A DNA stretch of 64,000 nt from positions 1 to 64,000 of the forward strand of contig JADKGD010000016.1 of assembly GCA_016717145.1 (NCBI GenBank), in the 5' to 3' direction. Below are positions 56,830 through 64,000 of the stretch, one piece after another. A model generated the notes under the pieces. That model worked only from the letters and a program-made list of their open reading frames with translations. It did no database searches and had not been told where the DNA came from. The position numbers were made by a program, and so were the translations under genes. Each line of letters begins with the position of its first letter. The stretch's first letter is position 1. This DNA comes from Saprospiraceae bacterium. GTDB lineage: Bacteria; Bacteroidota; Bacteroidia; Chitinophagales; Saprospiraceae.

Positions 56830-57955
56830 ATGAAAAATAAAAATATTTTAATCACATTAATGTTACTTTATTTTTCTCATTTAGGAATGAGTCAAATATC
56901 AATGGGAATTATCCCAGGGACAGCAGAAGGTAGGGAAGTAACAATTAAGATAAATTATCTTAGTAGTTATACTGGACAGACCGTTCTTGGATATTTTTGT
57001 TTTAAGGACGCCAATAGCAAATAATAGCGCAGTACCATCAGGCCCAACACCAGCAAGTTTTGTTGCCCCACTTGGCTTAACTAGTGGATTAGTATTTGGA
57101 GGTCAAACAAGTTCAGCAACTCATTTATACCAGATTTGGATAAATAATGATGCGTTTATTGCTCCAAATGGTGGAACAGGATCAAATGTGGTATTAATTA
57201 GCTTTGATATAAATCATGGAGCTAATGTTGGAACAGTCGAACTAGCAGATGATTCTTTTAGTGATATTTTAATTGATCAAGCATTAGGAGGTGGAACTTC
57301 TGGTGCCGTATTTGGATCTGATATTAACATAAATAATTCTCCAACAGTAAATTCTTATTTCCAACCAATTATAAACAACTTTGTTTTTCCAATTTCTCTT
57401 TCTTCTTTTGATGTTACTAAAATTAATGCTAAGAATGCAAGGCTGAACTGGACAACTTCCTCAGAAAAAAACAGCGATTACTTCGGTATCGAGCGTAGCG
57501 AGGATGGTGATAACTGGGAATCAATCGGTACTGTAAAAGCAGCTGGAATACTTAATAGCGACTTGGCATATCAATTTATAGATAAAACATTGCCACTCAA
57601 TAGAAGCAAAGACCAGATCTTTTATTACAGACTCAGGTTAACGGATCTGGATGGTGATTTTAAATATTCTGATACACGTGGTATCAATTTTGAAAGAGCT
57701 ACACTTGACCTAATCAGCATTTATCCAAACCCTACAACTGACAAAGTAAATGTAGATTTGTCCTCAGTTGAATTAAATAGTGGACCGGTAAGTGTTTTGG
57801 TGTATGACATGAAAGGAAGTCTGGTGCTTAAAAGACAAGTACTTGGTAATGGAATAGAGTTGATCAACATAGATCAGTTACCTACAGACATATACAACTT
57901 TGTAGTACGTCAGGGAGAGCAAATACACCAACAAAAAGTTATTAAAATAGATTAA
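56830..57955 (+). pseudogene. exported cohesin-like protein with T9SS sorting domain, single frameshift
   Basis: Signal peptide MKNKNILITLMLLYFSHLGM (ends near SQ). The frame breaks near 57004 and continues with RTPIANNSAVPSGP. Length 1126 nt is one over 375 codons; removing one A at 57004-57005 joins YFCF to RTPIANN. The first about 190 residues form a beta-rich, cohesin-like domain (NVVLISFDINHGANVGTVEL). Then comes the common Bacteroidota module SLSSFDVTKINAKNARLNWT...ERSEDGDNWESIGTV, and a type A sorting domain (ISIYPNPTTDKVNVDL to the end). It directly follows the dockerin-like gene. Confidence 0.75.
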
Positions 57956-58002
57956 AAATTATACAGAGATGGTTAGCTTTTGACTAATCTACTTACTGAA
58001 AT

Positions 58003-58038
58003 AAAAAGAGCTGTCTGGTAACCTAGACAGCTCTTTTT
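58003..58038 (+). terminator. strong rho-independent terminator
   Basis: Perfect 14-bp arms AAAAAGAGCTGTCT (58003-58016) and AGACAGCTCTTTTT (58025-58038) with an 8-nt loop and a T-run, 48 bp after the exported-protein stop. Repeat array 3 starts immediately after. Confidence 0.85.
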
Positions 58039-58039
58039 T

Positions 58040-58296
58040 TTTGCCGCAGCTCAAAAAATGACCGCAGAGCAAAAAATGACCGCAGGACCGCTTTTTAAAG
58101 CCGCACACCATTTTGACAGCAGCGCAAAATGACCGCAGAGCACGAAGTGACCTGTGAGCATTTTTTAAACTGGTGCCCCCACTTTTCACTCAAGGGTCAC
58201 TGCGTGCTCCTCGGTTGAAAAGCATTTTTTTGCCGCACCGCAAAAAATGACCGCAGAGCATTTTTTGACCGCAGAGCACGAAGTGACCTGTGAGCA
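58040..58296. repeat. RAYT-type repeat array 3, at the 3' side of the RAYT gene
   Basis: Two exact 30-bp A units (58131-58160 and 58267-58296) and one inverted B unit (58185-58223, GGGTCACTGCGTGCTCC). Several partial TGACCGCAGAGCA pieces lie between A- or T-runs (58068-58090, 58247-58260). The last A unit ends 7 bp before the RAYT stop codon. Confidence 0.88.
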
Positions 58297-58303
58297 AAAA
58301 AAA

Positions 58304-58933
58304 CTATTCAAATTCATCTGCTACATATTTAAAATCATCATGATATTGCAGAAAATATTGTTTTCCCCCAAACCACTCATATACTTCTTCTCTGCAAATT
58401 TCTGATTCAGAATTAATGATATATGTGTTATATGATGAGTATATCCATTCTGAGTACTCTTTCGTATAATGATGATGGATTGGATTATGATGAATATACG
58501 TCAACCAATAAATATTTTTAAAAATATCCTGAGACTGAATTCTTTTATATTTTTCTATAAATACGGCTCCCTTATGATTGTACCGATTTTTATATCTAAT
58601 TGCAACAGAGCTAAACATTCTTTTGAATTGGTCAGAAATGAAATCATTAAAATATTCATGATCATACATGAAGGCAAGTGCCTTTTTTGTTTTTTGTGTT
58701 TTTGAAAATTTTTTAACGACTTCAACCTGTTTTACCCTTATCAAAAAATGGAAATGATTTGGCATGAGACAATAGGCATAAGTGTTAAAACACGGAGATA
58801 CATATTTTTTATACTTAAATAAAAAATCTACATATTCCTGATCACACTTGAATAAAGTAATTCCATTTATTGCTTTATTATAAATGTGATAATATTCATT
58901 TTCTTCAAAATCCTGCCAGTAGTTGAATGACAT
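58304..58933 (-). CDS. REP-associated tyrosine transposase (RAYT, Y1/HUH family)
   Basis: 209 residues from ATG 58933 (MSFNYWQDFEENEYYHIYNK); an ATG six codons upstream is less conserved. The HUH motif is H60-F-H62 in LMPNHFHFLIRVK. The N-terminal YHIYNKAINGITLF and C-terminal YIHHNPIHHHYTKEYSEW are diagnostic of the RAYT/TnpA_REP branch of IS200/IS605-like Y1 transposases. Such enzymes cut single-stranded hairpin ends and are thought to spread or maintain REP/BIME repeats. The gene is intact and bracketed by arrays of the same 30-bp unit, the classical RAYT context. No terminal IS ends or TnpB. Confidence 0.92.
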   Translation of the reverse strand: MSFNYWQDFEENEYYHIYNKAINGITLFKCDQEYVDFLFKYKKYVSPCFNTYAYCLMPNHFHFLIRVKQVEVVKKFSKTQKTKKALAFMYDHEYFNDFISDQFKRMFSSVAIRYKNRYNHKGAVFIEKYKRIQSQDIFKNIYWLTYIHHNPIHHHYTKEYSEWIYSSYNTYIINSESEICREEVYEWFGGKQYFLQYHDDFKYVADEFE

Positions 58934-58985
58934 ATTTGTAATTTTAGTCAAAAATAAATCAAATCTAGGAACAATTTATTATTTT

Positions 58986-59277
58986 CTTAAAAAAAATGAC
59001 CGCAGAAAAAATGACCGCAGAGCACGAAGTGACCTGTGAGCAAAAAATGACCGCAGAGCACGAAGTGACCTGTGAGCATTTTTTAACCGGAGCACCCACT
59101 TTTCACTAAAGCACCACTACGTGCTCCTCGGTTGAAAAGCATTTTTTTGACCGCAGGCAAAAAGTGCCCCTTTTCCTCAGGGTCACTGCGTGCTCCTCGG
59201 TTGAAAAGCTTTTTTGACCGCAGAGCAAGCCAGAGCCGAAGTGACCTGTGAGCTTTTCTGGCCCACTTTTCAGTTCT
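58986..59277. repeat. RAYT-type repeat array 4, at the 5' side of the RAYT gene
   Basis: Two exact A units only 6 bp apart (59013-59042 and 59049-59078), a variant A with a 7-bp insertion (59216-59252), and inverted B units at about 59102-59141 (diverged CACTAAAGCACCACTACG) and 59171-59208. Short TGACCGCAGA pieces precede them. It begins 53 bp upstream of the RAYT start, so it overlaps the region that must hold its promoter. Confidence 0.88.
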
Positions 59278-59300
59278 GGCGCAAGTTTGCAACTTGTGCC
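59278..59300. repeat. REP-like short palindrome
   Basis: GGCGCAAGTT (59278-59287), loop TGC, AACTTGTGCC (59291-59300); one G-T wobble. This imperfect palindrome of about 23 nt has the size and shape of a canonical REP and sits 10 bp beyond the stop of the alpha/beta hydrolase gene. Confidence 0.6.
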
Positions 59301-59310
59301 TATTCATTAA

Positions 59311-60279
59311 CTAATTATTATTAATCAAAATACCCACAATTTCTTTTCTGATTGTTGGACTGCCGTAGTAATATCTGTGTTTACTCAATTTGCCGGCAAA
59401 TGTCTCATCATCCTGAATTTTTGTAACATCTCTAATGATCACTTCATGGGTATAAATTGGCAAAACAGTATTCTGTGCTTGAAGATGTACAGAGTTTGTA
59501 TTCGATGAGGTATCAATAATAGGTCCATAGATACCTAATCTTTTATGTTCATTTAAGGCATTTGCCATTTGAAGTGTCCTGTCAGCCAGACTGTGGTAGA
59601 TATACAAATGATGACAATGTAGTTGTATATCTTTAAATGAAGTAGTCAAAACATCTGTTTCAAGATCAGCCGCCATGATCAGCACATTAGTAATGCTTAA
59701 ATCATGGTCTAATGTAATCCAGGATTCATACAAGCCCTGCCATACCCGATTCCCCATAGAGTGACAGATAATGGTCAACGGAGCTTCAGGATGGCTTTTT
59801 TTCCAAGCTGAGTATATTTGGTGTAGTATTGTTGCGGATGTCTGTCCTTTACTTCTTGCTGTCTTTACTGCATCATTGTATGACATAGGAGACTTCCACT
59901 GAAGTGATATGGCCATGCCATAGGGGCTGGAAGCCTGATCAAATACCTCTTTCTGGAGGATGTAGCCACTGCTTTGAACAAATTGTTTATTATCGCCCTG
60001 AAATCCATGTATGTATATGATCAACCCTGCCCTTGTCTTATCTAATGAACTTATACTATCAATAACAGATGTTAGGAAAGTAGCTTTATCTTTTGTCTGT
60101 CTTGCTTTTATCAGTTTATCCTTGACGATATCATAATCACCAAATTCGTACGATGGATTCTGCGCATCAAGTGTGCCTGAATCATAGATGTAGAAATGTG
60201 GAAAGTGCAACATTTGACTTTTCATAGATAAATTAATCATTAAAAATAAAACAATCAGCCTTAATTGCATATTTGACAT
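59311..60279 (-). CDS. exported alpha/beta hydrolase (DUF900-like)
   Basis: 322 residues. Signal-like N-terminus (MQLRLIVLFLMINLSMKSQ). IYIHGFQGDNKQFVQSSG is the oxyanion-hole strand-loop, and TIICHSMGNRVWQGLYESW carries the nucleophile elbow (C-H-S-M-G, variant of GxSxG). LIMAADLETDVL and a late His (YIYHSLADRTL) fit the remaining triad, as in DUF900 lipase/esterase-like proteins. Likely acts outside the cytoplasm on an ester; substrate unknown. A REP-like palindrome follows its stop. Confidence 0.78.
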   Translation of the reverse strand: MSNMQLRLIVLFLMINLSMKSQMLHFPHFYIYDSGTLDAQNPSYEFGDYDIVKDKLIKARQTKDKATFLTSVIDSISSLDKTRAGLIIYIHGFQGDNKQFVQSSGYILQKEVFDQASSPYGMAISLQWKSPMSYNDAVKTARSKGQTSATILHQIYSAWKKSHPEAPLTIICHSMGNRVWQGLYESWITLDHDLSITNVLIMAADLETDVLTTSFKDIQLHCHHLYIYHSLADRTLQMANALNEHKRLGIYGPIIDTSSNTNSVHLQAQNTVLPIYTHEVIIRDVTKIQDDETFAGKLSKHRYYYGSPTIRKEIVGILINNN

Positions 60280-60975
60280 CTCTTAATATTATAGAATAAC
60301 ATTGGGTTGTCTGTCATTGTTGTTAGAATATTGAAAATGTAAAATATATTTTTTATACATATATACACAAATAATAAAGATAATGAGTATGTCTGCTGAC
60401 ATGAAATATACATATTTATTAATGATGAATCGGCTTGTTTTTGGACAAATTATTTTAACTAGTAAAGCGAGTTCAGTGCAAATATTTATGTTTTAAGGAA
60501 GGATCTTATATTTTTGTTTACATATATTTAATTTTTAAATTATTAATAATCAGTTAATTATAAGTTATAAATATAAATATATGTATTTATTTAGTATAAT
60601 ATTTTTTTATATATATAATCTATTATATCTTTGCCTTAGAATAGCGTGAGAAACTATTCAGAACCTTCTTTTGAATCCAACCTGCATTTAATAATAGATT
60701 TTCCTACAACAAGTTATAGATAGAATTCATTCTTATATGTTTTCTATTGATGTGAATGTTATTTTTACATTATACATCTCATTTATTTTAATATTATTTA
60801 TTTTTTTCCAACCTGAATTTTGATTTTAGAAACAAAAGACTAAAAGCGTTCATTCGCTTTTATAGTACTTTTATTTTATTTAACCAATAAGTTACTGGGG
60901 CTTAGGTATATACACATATCACTAACTCTCATAACAGTAAAAATTTTATTTCTTAAAACTCAAAATTTGGATCTC
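60280..60975. other. very AT-rich upstream region of the giant HYR gene
   Basis: 696 bp, nearly all A/T between 60300 and 60660 (runs of TATATA, ATTTTTTTAT). No supported gene. A candidate -7 box is listed separately. A spaced A/T tract of this kind could bend DNA and serve in regulation. Confidence 0.4.
60626..60633 (+). promoter_or_regulatory. candidate -7 box for the giant HYR gene
   Basis: TATCTTTG is an exact TAnnTTTG match. If used, the transcript would have a leader of about 335 nt before ATG 60976. No clear -33 TTTG is seen in the preceding A/T-rich DNA. Confidence 0.3.
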
Positions 60976-63900
60976 ATGAATGAATCAAATTCAACACATT
61001 TAAATACCATGTTCAGAACGCTAGCGTTTTGTGTGGTATTTCTTTTTGGAGCCATCAATGTGTCGCTTGCCCAGACAGCTTGCGCATGTAAAGGCTCTAT
61101 TCAGGTTTCTGTAGATGAAAATTGCGAAGCCGCAATTACTGCAGATATGATACTTACTAATGGAGCTACATGTAGTGGTTCGACTAGTGCTTTAGTTACA
61201 CTAATGAAAACACCAACAGGTGGAGTCATTAGTATGGGAACAGGATCAGCTGATCTTGAAGAAGGATACCTGTATAGTGGTAAAACAATATACGGTAAGG
61301 TCACAGAAGCCAGTGGAATTAATTCCTGCTGGACTACTATTAAAATTGAAGACAAACTGGCACCAACTATTGAATGCCCACGTGATTTAACATTGACTTG
61401 TTATCAGACCAAGACATATTGTCCGGTGGTAACAGAAAATTGTTCCCATTATACGTTAAATATAATCGGAGAAACAATTCAGGTAAATGATTGTAAACCG
61501 GCTACAAATTTGCCACCGGAAGTATTGAAAGTAATTACAAGGACTTATCAGGCAGTAGATGAAAGTGGAAACAAGTCTGAACCTTGTACGATGAAAATAA
61601 CTGTTTTAGGGCTGCCAAATCTTGGGAATACATATGTAAATATGCCAATAAACAGATGGTTAGCAGGATCGAATGAATTAAGATGCGATGAAGACTATGC
61701 AAAAATACCTGCAGGTCAGCCTTTCGCCGGCAACCCATCTCCATATGATATTAAAGTTGGAGAGGTAACAAAATATGGAACAGGTGTTCCCCATTTGTTG
61801 CTTTGGGATCCTGTTAAAAATGCAGACGGAAATGTGGATGGTAACGCCCCTGGTACAGTAACCCTAACAGGAGGAACTGACAATACGTTACCAAATACAC
61901 TTATTGTAGGTGCGCAGTTTTGTTTTAACTCAACAACAACACAAACTATTTCATTTGACTGGAATGCATACATGATTCGCAATAATGGAAACATTAATAC
62001 TGGTCCGTTTAATACTGAAGTTCCTTACACTTCAGTTAATGGTGTGGAATTTGCTATGACAAACTCAGCAAATTCATCTGCTTCCGGAACCGGTACTTCA
62101 GTTTCTTTAATAAAAGGTGACAGATTTTGTTTTATAGTTAAAACTATGAATCAAACCTTTTATACAGTATTAAATGTATCAAATATCAGATCAACAGTGG
62201 AGGCAGCAACACCTCATTTCTACTTACCTGCATATCCTACACCTGATTTATATTGTAATATTTTAGTATCTTTTTCAGATGTTAATTTAGCAGCAATAGG
62301 ATGTGTAACAAAGATATTGAGAACCTGGCAAATACTTGAATGGTCTTGCAGACAAACACAAAGGATAAGAACACACTTACAGATGATTGAGATCGTAGAC
62401 AAAGTTGGACCGACGATTACTTGTCCTGCTGATTTTACAGTATCTACAAATGGTCACTCTTGTGAAGCCAATGTGTATTTCCCTGCGGCGCTCGTAAAGG
62501 ATAATTGCAGTGCGGTTACCACAGTTGACATTACCTATCCTGATGGATTTATAAAGAGTGTAAACGGTGGTTTGGGAAAACTTCCAGTGGGATGTCATAC
62601 AGTAACATATACTGCATATGATGCATGTTACAACAGCACTACGTGCACCGTAAATGTAGTAGTAGAAGACAACACTGCACCGGTTGCCATTTGTGATGCC
62701 AATACAGTTATTTCACTTACTTTGGATGGTAAGGCGTGGGTTCCTGCTACAGTTTTTGATAATGGAAGTTATGACGAATGCGATCTTGCAAAAATGTTGG
62801 TGAGGAGAATGGATGCCACAGCTTGTAAGCCATGTAAAACACCTGAATTTCCCGGATTTACCTATTTAGGTGACTACGAAGCATCTGGAAATGAAGCTAA
62901 ACATTATTATTATATTTCCAAGCATAGATCAACTCCTGATGTTGCCATTAAAACTGCTCAGGCAATGGGAGGTTATGTGGTAGCGATCAATACAGCTGCT
63001 GAAGACAAATGGTTGTATGACAAAGTAGAGGCATGGCATCTTGGTATTGACTATTTGATTGGTCTTAGAGATCTAAAGAAAAAAGGAATATTTGCATGGT
63101 TGAGCGGTGAAACTTCTAGCTACAGAAACTGGGAGACTGGAAGCCCACAAGATGTTTTAGATGGACATAATTCTTATGATTATGTCAGAGTAAAGGATAA
63201 TAATGGAAAATGGTTAGACTTTGCTTCTGAAAAATGCGAAGAAGTAGAATGGCTGTATGTAGTAGAAATTACGGATCCTTGCGGATTCAGCGCTTATGCA
63301 CAATTCTGTTGTTCAGACATACCAAGGGCTCAAATGGTACAATTCAGAGTCATCGATAAAGCAGGAAACTGGAATGATTGTATGGTTAATGCAACCATTC
63401 AGGACAAATTGCCTCCTTCGATCACTTGTCCGCCTCACATGACAGTGACGTGCAATGACTACTTTGATACTGCCAAATTGAGACATACGTTTGGATGGCC
63501 GACGGCATACGACAATTGTGAGAATCCTGTTATTACCCAGGACTCACTGGTAGAATTAAATGGATGTAGGATTGGTAAAATTACCAGAAACTTTACGGCA
63601 ACAGATGCAGGTGGAAAAACTGCAAAATGTACACAAATCATTATAGTAAGAGGTTCAAATAATCCTTTTGAGATGGATCCAAAGAAGATGGCCAAAGATA
63701 CATTAATATCAGGATGTGAAGATCCAAGTGATGCAGCTTTTGGTGTAGATAGATTGGGTAGACCAAATCTAAATTCCGATAACATCTGTAGCTTGGTGGG
63801 TGCTGACTTTGAAGATCAGATATTTACGTTCAACAATAACAATGGAGAAGCATGCTTTAAGATATTCAGACATTGGACTGTAGTTGACTGGTGTCAGCAA

Positions 63901-64000
63901 ATATTAAATGATGGCGGAGGTTATGATTACAGATTCTGGTACCATACACAGGTAATTAAAGTTATTGATCCGGTAAAACCTGTTATTACCAGTAGTTGTG
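60976..64000 (+). CDS. giant HYR/C-type-lectin surface protein, N-terminal part (runs off the right edge)
   Basis: The frame is open from ATG 60976 to the edge (1008 codons) without a stop. Signal peptide about 1-37 (MFRTLAFCVVFLFGAINVSL, ending LAQ). Cys-rich immunoglobulin-like HYR domains follow: ITCPADFTVSTNGHSCEANV ... YTAYDACYNSTTCTVNVVV; EDNTAPVAICD; ITCPPHMTVTCNDYFDT. At about 630-770 a C-type-lectin-like domain interrupts the array (KTAQAMGGYVVAINTAAEDK, WLSGETSSYRNWETGSPQD, and a segment ending NNGKWLDFASEKCEE). Proteins of this build in Saprospiraceae usually reach thousands of residues and end in a T9SS sorting domain (outside the window). Probably adhesion or carbohydrate binding at the cell surface. 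Confidence 0.88.
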   Translation, partial: MNESNSTHLNTMFRTLAFCVVFLFGAINVSLAQTACACKGSIQVSVDENCEAAITADMILTNGATCSGSTSALVTLMKTPTGGVISMGTGSADLEEGYLYSGKTIYGKVTEASGINSCWTTIKIEDKLAPTIECPRDLTLTCYQTKTYCPVVTENCSHYTLNIIGETIQVNDCKPATNLPPEVLKVITRTYQAVDESGNKSEPCTMKITVLGLPNLGNTYVNMPINRWLAGSNELRCDEDYAKIPAGQPFAGNPSPYDIKVGEVTKYGTGVPHLLLWDPVKNADGNVDGNAPGTVTLTGGTDNTLPNTLIVGAQFCFNSTTTQTISFDWNAYMIRNNGNINTGPFNTEVPYTSVNGVEFAMTNSANSSASGTGTSVSLIKGDRFCFIVKTMNQTFYTVLNVSNIRSTVEAATPHFYLPAYPTPDLYCNILVSFSDVNLAAIGCVTKILRTWQILEWSCRQTQRIRTHLQMIEIVDKVGPTITCPADFTVSTNGHSCEANVYFPAALVKDNCSAVTTVDITYPDGFIKSVNGGLGKLPVGCHTVTYTAYDACYNSTTCTVNVVVEDNTAPVAICDANTVISLTLDGKAWVPATVFDNGSYDECDLAKMLVRRMDATACKPCKTPEFPGFTYLGDYEASGNEAKHYYYISKHRSTPDVAIKTAQAMGGYVVAINTAAEDKWLYDKVEAWHLGIDYLIGLRDLKKKGIFAWLSGETSSYRNWETGSPQDVLDGHNSYDYVRVKDNNGKWLDFASEKCEEVEWLYVVEITDPCGFSAYAQFCCSDIPRAQMVQFRVIDKAGNWNDCMVNATIQDKLPPSITCPPHMTVTCNDYFDTAKLRHTFGWPTAYDNCENPVITQDSLVELNGCRIGKITRNFTATDAGGKTAKCTQIIIVRGSNNPFEMDPKKMAKDTLISGCEDPSDAAFGVDRLGRPNLNSDNICSLVGADFEDQIFTFNNNNGEACFKIFRHWTVVDWCQQILNDGGGYDYRFWYHTQVIKVIDPVKPVITSSC

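Noticed and set aside
57989..58189. 66-codon minus-strand frame across the terminator and array 3
   Set aside because: By-product of the terminator arms and repeat units.
59083..59307. 74-codon minus-strand frame inside array 4
   Set aside because: Translation of the B units and the REP-like palindrome only.

Overview
The window looks like a chromosomal stretch of a Bacteroidota member, most likely of the Saprospiraceae/Saprospirales type. The grounds are low G+C, exported proteins ending in type IX secretion (T9SS) sorting domains, a giant HYR-domain surface protein, dockerin-like tails typical of that group, TAnnTTTG-type promoter elements upstream of several genes, and many DUF families common in the phylum (DUF2911, DUF4129, DUF4350, DUF5522, DUF6580, TIGR03643). 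No rRNA, tRNA, CRISPR array or replication origin was recognised.

Layout. 1-5.2 kb: the start of an exported propeller protein on the minus strand, then a leaderless M4-like zinc protease with a metallo-beta-lactamase-fold hydrolase, an SRPBCC protein and a small membrane protein. 5.7-9.5 kb: a large exported leucine-rich-repeat protein. 9.5-12.4 kb: an accessory zone with gene remnants (KilA-N, AlbA_2-type), a 161-bp MITE-like element, many palindromes and an astacin-type protease. 12.4-17 kb: AlkD-like and AlkB-like DNA-alkylation repair genes around an Ntn amidase-membrane protein and a GNAT. 17.3-22.2 kb: a molybdenum hydroxylase cluster (mocA, [2Fe-2S] subunit, molybdopterin subunit, xdhC) carrying an anomalous poly-C island and a frameshift. 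22.3-26.5 kb: DUF4256 and a photolyase cluster (TIGR03643, FeS-photolyase, DUF2256, DUF2071, broken cryptochrome). 27.1-39.1 kb: DUF2911 protein, LytTR regulator, frameshifted ABC exporter, MFS, M1 peptidase, CPBP protease, GNAT, DUF6580, DUF5522, DUF805 and M23 genes. 39.5-44 kb: alaS, two small genes, pyrD. 44.1-46.4 kb: an IS1634-type insertion sequence between two diverged copies of a 305-bp repeat. 46.4-52.5 kb: RDD, then divergent SpoIIM/DUF95, DUF4129, DUF4350, MoxR, DUF58. 52.5-54.6 kb: asparaginase-domain protein and a frameshifted acyl-CoA carboxylase. 55-58 kb: two damaged exported-protein genes. 58-59.3 kb: a REP-associated tyrosine transposase (RAYT) flanked by repeat arrays. 59.3-64 kb: an alpha/beta hydrolase and the start of a giant HYR/C-type-lectin protein that leaves the window.

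The most interesting system is the RAYT and its repeats. Four arrays (about 23.0-23.3, 26.8-27.0, 58.0-58.3 and 59.0-59.3 kb) share a 30-bp unit (seven exact copies, all in one orientation) paired with inverted partner units. Two of the arrays bracket the RAYT gene and two lie more than 30 kb away. This resembles a BIME/REP system.

A quality warning: four genes (xdhC, the ABC exporter, the carboxylase and the 56.8-kb gene) each have exactly one single-base shift in or beside a short run of identical bases, and a fifth (55.2 kb) is broken many times. Sequencing or assembly error is as likely as true decay.
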